From Nitrosotalea devaniterrae (GTDB taxonomy: Archaea > Thermoproteota > Nitrososphaeria > Nitrososphaerales > Nitrosopumilaceae): a DNA stretch of 64,000 bases. Where the stretch lies: assembly GCA_900065925.1 (NCBI GenBank), contig LN890280.1, positions 240,451-304,450 on the forward strand, given 5' to 3'. Each line of letters opens with the position of its first letter. Position 1 is the stretch's first letter. A program made the translations under genes and the position numbers. The notes beneath the pieces were generated by a model that did not search any database, was not told the origin of the DNA, and saw only the letters and a list, made by a program, of their open reading frames with translations. Positions 7,070 through 16,017 of this stretch are shown here, piece by piece.

Positions 7070-8584
7070 TTATTTTTTGATATTGAAAAATTTGATCTTT
7101 GTTTTCATTCCTTTTGAATGGAATTTTAAGAACTCGTCATTTGTAGCATAGATGTTCTTGAATTTGTTGTTCTTGAGAAACATGTTCCATGTTTTAGAAA
7201 ATTCAGGAAATTCATCTTGGTTATAGTCTGTATTGGATATCACATAGTGAGCGGCAGGATAAATGTCTGATAGTTCCAATGGGATTATTCCAAGATATGG
7301 GTTGTATTGACAAAACTGTATGTCATCTAGTTTAGAAGCAAATTTCTTTTTTAGGTTGTTATACTCTGATGAAGTGTAAAATGGCCTTATACTCCCGTCT
7401 GGTGTGATTACTAGTGTTTTCTTCTTTGTTTTAAATTTGCGTACCATGGAATGGAATCTTCCAAGTTCAGGTCTGAACTGATCTTCTTTAGAAAAAAGAA
7501 ACACCGCATTTTCCTTGTATCGTGGGGTGGTCTCTGTGAAAAATGTTGTATTTTTGGTAAAAATGGGTATACTCTCAAATAACTTGGGATGCGCTCTTGC
7601 CTTTCTTATGGTGTACTCCCATAACCGCCCCTCGTGAATTGCTTCTTTTACTCTGTCTACCTCTGCCTTTATGGCGTACAAATTGTGAAGTGCTATCTTG
7701 TTGATTCTATCTTCCTTGTCTAGCGACAGCATCTCTTTTGGCTTTAGTTTGGTACAGACTTCGCAATTGCAAGAAAAATAAGCCACTTCTGAAAGATGTG
7801 CAGTGCCATCTTCCATGATATATCTATCATGTTTTGCATATAGCATGTATGATGCCGAGTCAAATGTATCACAACCAAGAGCTACTGCAAGGGGTATGGT
7901 AAGTGGATGTCCAGCTCCGAACAGGTGAAGTGGAACGGAATCAGGAATATTTTTCTTTGCTGTTATTATCATTTTGGCAAGCAGTTTGTATTCGTATGAC
8001 TCCATGAATTCAACTGGACTTCCCAATGCTAACATCTGAAAACCTGAATCAAGTAGTGCCCTTGTTGATTTTTTTACAAGATCAGAATGTTCGCTTCCTT
8101 GTATTGGTCCGACCCATATCTGACCATTATCGTCTCTTGCATCAAGGGTCTCCTTTGATACTTTGAGTGTGTGCTGTACGTATTCGATTGCTTTCTTTTT
8201 TGATAGACCAAGTCCTGTTGGTCGATCCAAAGGAATTGCAATATCTGTTTTTATTCCCTTTTCAAAATCCGCAATTTTTTTATAATCTACATCAATGTCT
8301 CCGTATTCCAAGACTTGGTATCCGCCAGAGTCTGTCATGATCGCACCATCATAATCAATTATTTTGTGAATACCCTGTTTTATTGCCTCATCACCATATC
8401 TCTTCAGTGTGATGTATGCATTTGTTATTACAAGATCAAATCCCATCTCTCTTAATTTTCTGGCAGGAATTTTTTGTTTGACCGGATGAATCACAGGAAC
8501 AAATGCAGGAGTCTCAATTTTTCCATGGTTTGTATGAAGTATTCCTATTCTTCCAGCAAGATCTGATTTTTTTATCTCAAACAT
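7070..8584 (-). CDS. tgtA: Archaeal tRNA-guanine(15) transglycosylase
   Basis: This encodes 504 residues. It exchanges guanine-15 of tRNA for the archaeosine precursor preQ0. The TIM-barrel domain carries TDSGGYQV at residues 84-91 with the base-binding Asp, and the nucleophile region CDTFDSASY. The zinc site is C-x-C-x2-C near residue 280 plus a His about 25 residues later. A C-terminal domain of about 170 residues follows, but the protein stops before a PUA domain, so it is shorter than the classical archaeal enzyme. It lies 34 bases downstream of the AK6-type kinase gene on the same strand. Confidence 0.9.
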   Translation of the reverse strand: MFEIKKSDLAGRIGILHTNHGKIETPAFVPVIHPVKQKIPARKLREMGFDLVITNAYITLKRYGDEAIKQGIHKIIDYDGAIMTDSGGYQVLEYGDIDVDYKKIADFEKGIKTDIAIPLDRPTGLGLSKKKAIEYVQHTLKVSKETLDARDDNGQIWVGPIQGSEHSDLVKKSTRALLDSGFQMLALGSPVEFMESYEYKLLAKMIITAKKNIPDSVPLHLFGAGHPLTIPLAVALGCDTFDSASYMLYAKHDRYIMEDGTAHLSEVAYFSCNCEVCTKLKPKEMLSLDKEDRINKIALHNLYAIKAEVDRVKEAIHEGRLWEYTIRKARAHPKLFESIPIFTKNTTFFTETTPRYKENAVFLFSKEDQFRPELGRFHSMVRKFKTKKKTLVITPDGSIRPFYTSSEYNNLKKKFASKLDDIQFCQYNPYLGIIPLELSDIYPAAHYVISNTDYNQDEFPEFSKTWNMFLKNNKFKNIYATNDEFLKFHSKGMKTKIKFFNIKK

Positions 8585-8618
8585 TTTACATTATACCCAC
8601 GTATGGCGTAATTTGAAT

Positions 8619-9170
8619 CTAGTATGGAAAGAATTTCCGCATGTCTTCTTTTTTGAGAACCAATTGCAGCCAATCCACCTTATCCTCATTTGTCCCGGTT
8701 CCTCTAAAAACTGATTCAGCTTTCTTTACAGTAGAAGAAATTGTTCTGGTGCTTGTATCAATTTGAAAAGTCTTTTTTTGGCCAAATTGATGTACTGCAT
8801 CATAATATGTTATGCCTAGTATCTCACTGCCAAGATTTTCAAGCGATTTTTTTTTAGCATAATTTCTTTTCTTGTATATTGATTGTAGTTTGTACGGACT
8901 TTTTCTTAATATTATTGACATCTCCACATTCTTTGATGATACCACATATGGTGCAAGGTGTCCAACCAGTATAGATTTTTCTGATATTTTTTTATCTATT
9001 ATTTTCTTCAACTTGCTTACATCTACATCCAAAACTCCATTATTTTTTTTGAACAGCCCTTGCTCAACTGCAACTCTGTTTATGTCAATCATATCCAGGC
9101 CTAGTTTCTCTGAAACTAATTTTGCTATGGTGTGCTTACCTGTTCCAGGATTTCCAGTTATTACTTTCAA
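8619..9170 (-). CDS. Adenylate kinase 6 / Fap7-type NTPase
   Basis: This encodes 183 residues. The Walker A loop GNPGTGK is at residues 6-12, and the LxxYKKRNYAKKK segment near 95-110 resembles the lid of the AK6/hCINAP family. In archaea and eukaryotes these proteins pair with S11 during small-subunit assembly and have ATPase and AMP kinase activity. The protein is shorter than ordinary adenylate kinases and its N-terminus ITGNPGTGKHT is typical of the family. The gene is divergent from ychF across 72 bp and is probably cotranscribed with tgtA. Confidence 0.85.
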   Translation of the reverse strand: MKVITGNPGTGKHTIAKLVSEKLGLDMIDINRVAVEQGLFKKNNGVLDVDVSKLKKIIDKKISEKSILVGHLAPYVVSSKNVEMSIILRKSPYKLQSIYKKRNYAKKKSLENLGSEILGITYYDAVHQFGQKKTFQIDTSTRTISSTVKKAESVFRGTGTNEDKVDWLQLVLKKEDMRKFFPY

Positions 9171-9242
9171 TAAATGTCCTAAAATGAATTGAAATTAAAC
9201 ACTTTTGGAATACTAATAAGAGCATATGCCAGACTATTTTGC

Positions 9243-10436
9243 ATGCAAATTGGTCTGTTAGGGAAAACCAATGTGGGCAAGTCAACTTTTTTTTCAGCAG
9301 CTACTCAAACAACTGCTCAAATTGGTAATTATCCATTTACAACTATTGAGCCTAACATGGGAATTGCTTATGTCAAAACTGATTGTGCGTGTAAACATTT
9401 TGCTATATCACACATTCATCCCATGTGCGTTAATGGAACTAGGTATATTGCAATCAAGTTAATTGATGTAGCAGGTCTTGTACCTGGTGCTCATGAGGGT
9501 AAAGGCCTTGGCAACAAATTTTTGGATGATGCAAGAACATCTGAGGTTTTAATTCATGTAGTGGACGCATCAGGTTCTACTGATATACAGGGACAATCAG
9601 TTCCTGCAGGCACTCATGATCCACTTGAGGATGTAAAATTTGTTGAAGAAGAATTTGATCAATGGATGAAACAAATACTCCAGAGAGAATGGCAAAAACT
9701 TGCTAGGGAGTTGGAAAGTAAAAGCGGAAAGGTAATTCAGGCAATTGCACAAAGATTTAGTGGACTTGGAATAGATGAGTATGACGTAGAATATGTAATA
9801 CATAACCTGCATTTGCAGTCAAAGAAACCTAATGAATGGAATGAAGACGATCTTGTTTTATTTGTTAAAACACTCAGAAAGCGAACAAAACCTATCATAA
9901 TAGCTGCCAACAAATCCGATCTTTGTCATGATCTCAGTATACTAGATGAGTTTAAAAAAATACATCCAACAATTGCATGTAGTGCAGAAACAGAACTTCT
10001 TCTCAGAAAAGCAACAAAGAATGGGCTCATAGACTATTTACCTGGGGAAAAATCCTTTAAGATAAAAGATGGAATAAATCTAAACCCTCCGCAACAAAAG
10101 GCTCTAGAGTTGGCAGAAAAAGTTGTGTCAAAACTAGGTGGAACTGGAGTGCAGCAAACTCTTGATTATGCATGTTTTGATCTTTTAAAACTGATTACCG
10201 TATTTCCAGTAGAAGACGAAACAAAACTATCTAACAAAAATGGAGAAGTTCTACCTGATGCAAAACTCTTACGCTTGGGTGCCACTGCACGAGACTTGGC
10301 AAAATCTATACATCAAGATCTTGCAAAGGGGTTTCTTTTTGCAATAGATGCAAAGACAAAACAACGAGTAGGTGCAGACCATCAGCTCAAAAATGGCGAT
10401 GTCTTGAAAATTGTATCAACTTTGAGCAGGGGATAA
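9243..10436 (+). CDS. ychF: YchF/Obg-like P-loop NTPase with TGS domain
   Basis: This encodes 397 residues from the ATG at 9243. An earlier in-frame ATG at 9189 would add 18 residues that do not fit the family, since G1 normally begins within ten residues of the start. G1 is GKTNVGKS (7-14), G3 is DVAGLVPGAHEGKGLG, and G4 is NKSD. A coiled-coil insert follows G3, and the last 80 residues form the TGS domain. These proteins are linked to the ribosome and stress responses. kae1 begins one base after its stop, so the two form one transcription unit. Confidence 0.92.
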   Translation: MQIGLLGKTNVGKSTFFSAATQTTAQIGNYPFTTIEPNMGIAYVKTDCACKHFAISHIHPMCVNGTRYIAIKLIDVAGLVPGAHEGKGLGNKFLDDARTSEVLIHVVDASGSTDIQGQSVPAGTHDPLEDVKFVEEEFDQWMKQILQREWQKLARELESKSGKVIQAIAQRFSGLGIDEYDVEYVIHNLHLQSKKPNEWNEDDLVLFVKTLRKRTKPIIIAANKSDLCHDLSILDEFKKIHPTIACSAETELLLRKATKNGLIDYLPGEKSFKIKDGINLNPPQQKALELAEKVVSKLGGTGVQQTLDYACFDLLKLITVFPVEDETKLSNKNGEVLPDAKLLRLGATARDLAKSIHQDLAKGFLFAIDAKTKQRVGADHQLKNGDVLKIVSTLSRG

Positions 10437-10437
10437 A

Positions 10438-11421
10438 ATGCTAGGTCTTGGGATTGAAAGTACGGCTCATACATTTTCTTGTGCGATAGTGGAAAAAAAA
10501 GGAAAACAAGGAAAAATTCTCTCTGATGTTAGAAAAATTTACAGACCTCCAGAAGGAGAAGGAATTCACCCGCGAGAGGCATCGCGCCACCACGCAGAGC
10601 ATTCTTCAGAAGTTCTTTCTGAATGTCTTAGAAAATCTAATGTAAAAATTGATGATCTTGATATTATATCGTATGCAGCAGGCCCAGGTCTTGGACCATG
10701 TTTGAGAATTGGAGCGGTTGTAGCTAGGTCCCTATCTTCATACTATGACATTCCGATATATCCTGTAAATCACGCACTGGGTCATATCGAACTTGGAAAA
10801 ATGTTGACTGGCGCAAAAGACCCGCTGGTATTACTTGTTTCAGGAGGTCATACAATGATTTTGGCATTTCTTTCAAAAAAATGGAGAGTTTTTGGTGAAA
10901 CACTGGATATTACTGTGGGTCAATTATTAGATCAGATTGGACGCCATGCAGGCTTTGCATCTCCATGTGGCCCAAAGATCGAAGAACTTGCATCCAAGTC
11001 AATAGAGTATTTACCATTACCTTATGTTGTAAAGGGAAACGATGTATCATTTTCAGGTCTCTTGTCAGCAACAAAAAGAATAATTCCAAAAGGAATTGAA
11101 TCTGCATGTTTTTCATTGCAAGAAACTGCATTTTCCATGATGGGCGAAGCTACGGAAAGAGCCCTTGCATTTACAGGAAAAAAAGAACTCTTGGTTGTTG
11201 GTGGAGTTGCTGCAAACAAGAGGCTGTCAAATATTCTATCAAGTATTTGTGCAAGACACCACTGCAAGTTTTTTGTAGCACCAAAGGAGTATGCTGGAGA
11301 TTGTGGATCTCAAATATCTTGGATCGGACTATTAGAATCGTCAAAGAAACCTGGAGTAAATCTTGAAAATACTTTTGTAAAGCAATCTTGGAGGTTAGAT
11401 ACTGTTGAGGTTCTTTATTGA
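10438..11421 (+). CDS. kae1: KEOPS subunit Kae1, tRNA N6-threonylcarbamoyladenosine transferase
   Basis: This encodes 327 residues with the ASKHA fold. It transfers the threonylcarbamoyl group to A37 of ANN-decoding tRNAs as the catalytic part of KEOPS. The metal-binding HHAEH motif, the AAGPGLGP loop and the C-terminal GGVAANKRL phosphate motif are all present. The protein is not fused to Bud32, which is encoded 430 bp downstream on the same strand beyond a small opposite-strand gene. The 3' end overlaps that gene by 7 bases. Confidence 0.95.
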   Translation: MLGLGIESTAHTFSCAIVEKKGKQGKILSDVRKIYRPPEGEGIHPREASRHHAEHSSEVLSECLRKSNVKIDDLDIISYAAGPGLGPCLRIGAVVARSLSSYYDIPIYPVNHALGHIELGKMLTGAKDPLVLLVSGGHTMILAFLSKKWRVFGETLDITVGQLLDQIGRHAGFASPCGPKIEELASKSIEYLPLPYVVKGNDVSFSGLLSATKRIIPKGIESACFSLQETAFSMMGEATERALAFTGKKELLVVGGVAANKRLSNILSSICARHHCKFFVAPKEYAGDCGSQISWIGLLESSKKPGVNLENTFVKQSWRLDTVEVLY

Positions 11422-11741
11422 GATGAAAATTTAGAAATAGCTTCCTTTACGTCTTTTTCCCATTTGCCTGTATTGTATACTCCAAACTTGTAGGTCTTTT
11501 CATTTTCATCTGATTTTATTTTTATTCTAACTTTTTTTATTATTCTACCTTCTTTTGCTACCTCTGTTATCTGATTGAGGTTAGCTTCTAGAACGGTCTT
11601 TCCAAATTTCTTTGAAAAATCAATTATTCTTCCCTCTGTCTTATCAAAAGCAATTCTCTTATTTGTTAGCGTGAGAATGCCAGGACCTAGTGAGTCTTCA
11701 GAACAATCTTCTTGTGTTATTCGTTTCTCGTCTAACTCCAT
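11415..11741 (-). CDS. Hypothetical protein, possible PH/GRAM-like domain
   Basis: This encodes 108 residues, acidic at the start, then alternating beta strands with the pattern GILTLTNKRIAF near residues 20-31. That pattern is typical of PH-like or GRAM-like domains. The last 20 residues look helical and charged. There is no Cys, signal or membrane segment. It sits between kae1 and bud32 on the other strand, so it is probably not part of KEOPS. The domain call rests on pattern only. Confidence 0.6.
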   Translation of the reverse strand: MELDEKRITQEDCSEDSLGPGILTLTNKRIAFDKTEGRIIDFSKKFGKTVLEANLNQITEVAKEGRIIKKVRIKIKSDENEKTYKFGVYNTGKWEKDVKEAISKFSSQ

Positions 11742-11850
11742 GTCGTTTTTCTTACATCCTGTGTTATAATTGTATATTGTTTTTTCAAAACTAATTTTAT
11801 GATCTAGACATTATTGTAACTTAAATTATGTTTAACCTTATCGAGTTTCA

Positions 11851-12471
11851 TTGAAACTTGTCAAAAAAGGTGCGGAAGCAGATATCTATGTTACAACTTG
11901 GAATGGACAAAATTCTATTTTAAAAATTCGAAAAAAGAAAGATTATCGAGTTAACTCTCTTGACATAAGAATACGAACTTTGCGAACAATCCGAGAAGCA
12001 AAAATGATATATGAAGTCAAATCTTTTGGAATATCTACACCCATTGTTTATTTTGTAGATGAGAAAAAATGTGAAATATATCTCCAATTCATAAAAGGAA
12101 AATTAGTTAGAGATCTTCCTATGAAACAAATTGTAAAAATATGTACGGATATAGGAAAAATAGTGGGAACTCTACACAAGAATGGTATTATGCACGGAGA
12201 TCTGACAACCTCTAATTTCATTCTCTCTCAAAGAGGATTGGTTATACTTGACTTTGGACTTTCGCAAAAGACCGATGCAATTGATGACTATGCAATTGAT
12301 CTTCGTTTATTCAAAGAGGTTCTAAACAGTGCTCATGCACAAATTGTAGTTGGAGCTTGGGCGTCATTCATTCAAGGATATCAGAGCATACTGGGAAATA
12401 CTCTCACCGAAAGAATTGTCAATCAGGTTTTAGTAATAGAAAAAAGGGGTAGGTATGCAAATGTCGTATGA
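11851..12471 (+). CDS. bud32: KEOPS subunit Bud32, atypical protein kinase / ATPase
   Basis: This encodes 206 residues and starts at TTG, 26 bp after a TATA-like TTAAATTAT, so it is probably leaderless. The minimal kinase fold shows the catalytic HGDLTTSN loop, ILDFGLS as the metal-binding DFG, the Gly-rich GAEADIY start and an invariant Lys in ILKI. It is the ATPase that activates Kae1 in KEOPS. The stand-alone form here matches the separate kae1 gene. The end overlaps the next gene by 17 bases, which suggests translational coupling. Confidence 0.93.
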   Translation: MKLVKKGAEADIYVTTWNGQNSILKIRKKKDYRVNSLDIRIRTLRTIREAKMIYEVKSFGISTPIVYFVDEKKCEIYLQFIKGKLVRDLPMKQIVKICTDIGKIVGTLHKNGIMHGDLTTSNFILSQRGLVILDFGLSQKTDAIDDYAIDLRLFKEVLNSAHAQIVVGAWASFIQGYQSILGNTLTERIVNQVLVIEKRGRYANVV

Positions 12472-13024
12472 CCTACTTTTTGCAAGCTCAAACAAAAACA
12501 AGTTTGACGAAGCAAAAAACATCACATCAAAATTTGGTCTAACACTAAAGTTTCTCAAATCTCATCTACAAGAAATCCAGGCAAATACTTTGGAAGAGAT
12601 TGCAAGACACAAAGCCATTCAGGCATTTTCAATCTGTTCAAAACCTGTAATTGTGGAAGATGCTGGTCTTTTCATAAAATCATTGAATGGATTCCCCGGA
12701 CCATACTCGTCATTTGTGTTTGATACTATTGGCAACAAGGGGATTCTACGGCTTGTATCAATGCAACGAAGTGCCACATTTAGATCAATTATTGCATATT
12801 GTCAAGGGCCTAACGATGTTCATTTTTTTAGTGCAGATGTAGATGGAACAATAGCTAAAAAAGAACAGGGCAAAAATTGGGGTTTTGATCCTATCTTCAT
12901 ACCCTCTGGAAAAAACAAATCCTATTCTCAACTTGTAGAAAAAAACCAAATCTCACATAGATATTTGGCATTGAAAAAATTTGTTAATTGGTATCTGAAT
13001 AAGAAGAGATCCAGCGATCTATGA
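12455..13024 (+). CDS. Non-canonical purine NTP pyrophosphatase (Ham1/RdgB)
   Basis: This encodes 189 residues and hydrolyses ITP, dITP and XTP to the monophosphate, cleaning the nucleotide pool. The family start LLFASSNKNKFDEA is near residue 6, VEDAGLFI is near 69, and the substrate-specificity motif NWGFDPIF lies near 140. Starts at 12455 and 12461 are both possible; a GGGGTAGG stretch just upstream may act as a ribosome-binding site. It overlaps bud32 at the start and the convergent Taw1 gene by 41 bases at the end. Confidence 0.92.
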   Translation: MQMSYDLLFASSNKNKFDEAKNITSKFGLTLKFLKSHLQEIQANTLEEIARHKAIQAFSICSKPVIVEDAGLFIKSLNGFPGPYSSFVFDTIGNKGILRLVSMQRSATFRSIIAYCQGPNDVHFFSADVDGTIAKKEQGKNWGFDPIFIPSGKNKSYSQLVEKNQISHRYLALKKFVNWYLNKKRSSDL

Positions 13025-14012
13025 ATCGCTGCTGATTCTGTAAAACTACAATTCTTGACATGTCGCTTTCATCCATGGTGGAATACATTCCACTCTGTTT
13101 TGCAAGTTGGTCTGCAAACTGCCTTATCTCTAACATGTCTAGAGAATTTGAATACTCTAACCTGTTAGTTGATCTACCCACATGCATGTATGATTTTATT
13201 TCTATGAAATGCGCATTCGCACGCTTTATCATTTCTGCATATTTTGGAATTAGTTTTTCATCCGCATTATAATCTTTGATTAGCGTGAAACGTAGTACGG
13301 TTCTTGTATTTAATTTTGAAAGTAATTCAAGGCTTGTATTCCATCTTTCCCACGCATCTTTGTATTTTGGTCTATTTACTAGAGTAAATATTTCAGAGTC
13401 TGGAGCGTTTGTTGAGAGGTATAGCTGTGTTGGTAATGCATCTTCATCACTTAATCTTTGCAACATTTCGGGCTCTTGACCGTTGGTTACGAGAAAGATT
13501 GATTTTGTGTTTTCTAGGTTTCTTAGATATTTTATAAGATCTGGTAATTGCGGATACATGGTTGGTTCCCCTGATAATGAAATTGCATAATGGCTTGGAA
13601 GTAATGACTCGTCAAGTTTTTCTTTATTGCTTTTTGGATCTCCGTAATGTCCCATGATTAATTTTCTTCTCTCTGCCATCAAGTTAGACATGATTACTTC
13701 TGGAGGTGCAACCTTGTCTGTTGGCATCTTCAAAGCACTGTAAAACTCCATTGGCCTCCAACAATACACACATCTATTTTCGCAAAACATGCCTGCTGGT
13801 GAAAATTCCATACATCTGTGAGTTGAAATGCCATAGAACTTGTGTTTGTAACATTGACCATCATCTTTGAATGATTTTTTTGTCCAATGGCATAGTTCTA
13901 CAGTTGCATGATCTGAAATTCCATACTTTGCTTTTTTTAATTGATTTAGAATCATAGGTTTGATCTGGATGAATTCATTTTCAACTTCAACCGTCTCCCC
14001 AGAACAACTCAT
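12984..14012 (-). CDS. taw1: Taw1, 4-demethylwyosine synthase (radical SAM)
   Basis: This encodes 342 residues. It condenses pyruvate with m1G37 of tRNA-Phe to build the tricyclic wyosine core. The radical-SAM cluster Cys are 77, 81 and 84 (CENRCVYC). Three N-terminal Cys at 41, 54 and 67, spaced 13 and 13, match the second [4Fe-4S] cluster of the archaeal enzymes. The SGEPTMYPQ motif for SAM binding is also present. It has no flavodoxin domain, as usual in archaea. Its 3' end overlaps the ITPase gene by 41 bases. Confidence 0.95.
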   Translation of the reverse strand: MSCSGETVEVENEFIQIKPMILNQLKKAKYGISDHATVELCHWTKKSFKDDGQCYKHKFYGISTHRCMEFSPAGMFCENRCVYCWRPMEFYSALKMPTDKVAPPEVIMSNLMAERRKLIMGHYGDPKSNKEKLDESLLPSHYAISLSGEPTMYPQLPDLIKYLRNLENTKSIFLVTNGQEPEMLQRLSDEDALPTQLYLSTNAPDSEIFTLVNRPKYKDAWERWNTSLELLSKLNTRTVLRFTLIKDYNADEKLIPKYAEMIKRANAHFIEIKSYMHVGRSTNRLEYSNSLDMLEIRQFADQLAKQSGMYSTMDESDMSRIVVLQNQQRFIDRWISSYSDTN

Positions 14013-14052
14013 GACTAGATTTTTGCGCCGGTTTTAATTAAATCTAGGTAAT

Positions 14053-14181
14053 CTATTTCAAAAATGATACGCATGGAGCATTTTCCATTGGGACACAAAG
14101 AACTGTACCTAGATACAACATGGCGTAGAAGACTACTCCTGCAGCTATTCCCATGGAAATCCACCACATTCTCAGTTTCAT
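14053..14181 (-). CDS. Very small membrane protein
   Basis: This is a 42-residue frame with an ATG start and a TAG stop. A short basic start with two Trp leads into one hydrophobic helix (about residues 8-30), and the tail holds two Cys seven residues apart with the second preceded by Ala-Pro. It lies in the gap between taw1 and the alcohol dehydrogenase gene and overlaps nothing. The hydrophobic profile is clean, but no family is recognised. Confidence 0.5.
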   Translation of the reverse strand: MKLRMWWISMGIAAGVVFYAMLYLGTVLCVPMENAPCVSFLK

Positions 14182-14344
14182 ATTTGCGATTAGTTTTTTT
14201 GTTGCTAATAAACCTAACCTTGATTTTCAGAAAATAATTGATAAAAAATATGATGCCATGATCTGAATTCTTGTTTTAGATCACTGCATTGGCTCTTGTT
14301 TTATCCACAAAACTATCTTATATGACGTATTGATACCTATGAAC

Positions 14345-15397
14345 ATGAATGCTGCAAGAATAATTAATGTAAAAGAACCTCTGGAAATTCAGTCTCTTGA
14401 AACTCCAAAACCTCGAGGTTCTCAAGTTCTCATTAAAGTAGAGTCTGCCGGTGTATGTCATAGTGATATCCATCTCTGGGATGGCGGATATGAGGGTCCT
14501 GCAGGTTCATTCATGAAAACAACTGATAGGGGTGTAAAGTATCCATTAACTCCTGGACATGAGGTGGCAGGAGTAGTAGAAAGTATGGGTGAGGAAGTAG
14601 AAGGGTTTGTAAAAAATGAAAAAGTTTTGGTATTTCCTTGGATAGGAGAAGGTCTCTGTCCTGCTTGCAGGGTAGGTGAGGAAAATCTCTGTGACAAGCC
14701 AAGGTCTTTGGGTGTATACAATGATGGAGGTTATGCAGAGTATGTTCTTGTTCCAAGTTACAAATATCTGGCAAAAATCAATGACATGGATACTGATATT
14801 TGTGCTCCGTTGTCTTGTTCTGCTCTTACAGCTTATGGTGCAATCAAGACTGCCAAACTAAATCCCAACGACAATGTGGTTATAGTTGGAGCAGGGGGCC
14901 TCGGTTTGATGGGCATCCAATTAGCCAAAGCAATCAGCGGTGCAAGAATAATCTCGCTGGATGTAAATGATGAAAAATTAAAAGTAGCAAAACAAAGTGG
15001 TGCAGACATTACCATAAATTCTGCAAAAGAAGATCCTATCAAAGCCATTATGGAGTTAACAGGTAATCTGGGTGCCGATGCTGTAATTGATTTTGTCAAT
15101 GCTACAAAATCTGTAGAAACTGACATGCAAATACTTCGACGTAGAGCACGAGTTGTACTTGTAGGGCTATTTGGTGGTTCTTTGCAATTAAATCTTGTAA
15201 CAATGCCTACTCGCGCATACAAGATTATGGGATCGTACACGGGTTCTATGACTGATATGATTGAGTTGATTTCACTTGCTCGAAGAGATATAATAAAACC
15301 AATGATCTCAAACAGATTCAAACTAAATCAAGCTACTGAGGCATTGACAATGCTAAAAGAAGGAAAGATAATCGGTAGGGGAATAATAAACCCATAA
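14345..15397 (+). CDS. Zinc-dependent medium-chain alcohol dehydrogenase
   Basis: This encodes 351 residues from the ATG at 14345, which lies about 24 bp after the TATA box TTATATG. Starts at 14330 (TTG) and 14339 (ATG) are also in frame. The catalytic zinc ligands are in GVCHSD and GHEVAG. The structural zinc loop keeps three visible Cys (CPACRVGEENLC), with its first ligand position less clear. The Rossmann motif is GAGGLGLMG, followed by an acidic residue in SLDVND that favours NAD. It oxidises or reduces an unknown alcohol or aldehyde. It is a single gene with no operon partner. Confidence 0.9.
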   Translation: MNAARIINVKEPLEIQSLETPKPRGSQVLIKVESAGVCHSDIHLWDGGYEGPAGSFMKTTDRGVKYPLTPGHEVAGVVESMGEEVEGFVKNEKVLVFPWIGEGLCPACRVGEENLCDKPRSLGVYNDGGYAEYVLVPSYKYLAKINDMDTDICAPLSCSALTAYGAIKTAKLNPNDNVVIVGAGGLGLMGIQLAKAISGARIISLDVNDEKLKVAKQSGADITINSAKEDPIKAIMELTGNLGADAVIDFVNATKSVETDMQILRRRARVVLVGLFGGSLQLNLVTMPTRAYKIMGSYTGSMTDMIELISLARRDIIKPMISNRFKLNQATEALTMLKEGKIIGRGIINP

Positions 15398-15503
15398 AAT
15401 ATTTACTGTTATCACAAAAAACAAGTTTCATGCGTTCTGAAAGGCAAACATCTGGTATAATTGAGTTAAGATTAATACTGGACTGGAAAGATTTTCCTTA
15501 TGT

Positions 15504-15576
15504 GGCCCTTGTAGTATAGTGGTTAGTATAGGGGACTGTGGATCCCCGGACAGGAGTTCGATTCCCCTCAAGGGCC
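15504..15576 (+). tRNA. tRNA-His (anticodon GTG)
   Basis: The cloverleaf has acceptor arms GCCCTTG and CAAGGGC, anticodon stem GGGGA/TCCCC with loop CTGTGGA (anticodon GTG), and T loop TTCGATT. The genome encodes the extra 5' G (15504) opposite the discriminator C, as expected for tRNA-His. There is no intron and CCA is not encoded. Confidence 0.95.
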
Positions 15577-15619
15577 CTCTTTAATTTTATATCAATTCGC
15601 TGTATATCAAATGGAAATT

Positions 15620-15970
15620 TCAAAATATTCCAAATTTGCTTGATTCCATCTCTTCTTTTATGGCTAGTTTGACCTTGAGATTCTTCTGACTAACCTTGTC
15701 ACCTAACCACGTCAAAAACTTGTGATCTAACCCCTTCCCCTTCATCTTCTCAAAATCTGGTCCCATCTGGTCTGATAATCTTTTTACAAGTGATCTATTG
15801 ACGCAAACTACGTAGAAATGCCAACCAAATGCAAATTCTGAATCAGTTACTATGAATTCGTTTTCTCCATGGACCATCTTTTCTACATTGCTAAGAGTCG
15901 ATATGATGGCTTTACTGGTATTTTCATAATCGATAGCTGATACGTTGATGTTAATCCTTTCCTGCATCAT
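15620..15970 (-). CDS. Hypothetical protein
   Basis: This encodes 116 residues, soluble, mixed alpha/beta, with two Trp and one Cys. No known motif, signal or membrane segment is visible. It lies between tRNA-His and the methyltransferase gene on the minus strand, 47 bases from the latter, and may share its transcript. An ATG two residues upstream of the conserved-looking start is the first in frame. The function is unknown. Confidence 0.65.
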   Translation of the reverse strand: MMQERININVSAIDYENTSKAIISTLSNVEKMVHGENEFIVTDSEFAFGWHFYVVCVNRSLVKRLSDQMGPDFEKMKGKGLDHKFLTWLGDKVSQKNLKVKLAIKEEMESSKFGIF

Positions 15971-16017
15971 GAACTTTATATCACGTTTACAAATAAAAAC
16001 ATGACTAAGAACTTGGT

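Noticed and set aside
9189-9242. A longer N-terminus for YchF
   Set aside because: The added residues are unlike the family, in which the G1 loop begins within ten residues of the start; the ATG at 9243 is preferred.
14833-15321. A 162-codon minus-strand frame inside the alcohol dehydrogenase gene
   Set aside because: It is a shadow of a clear enzyme gene and shows no domain pattern.
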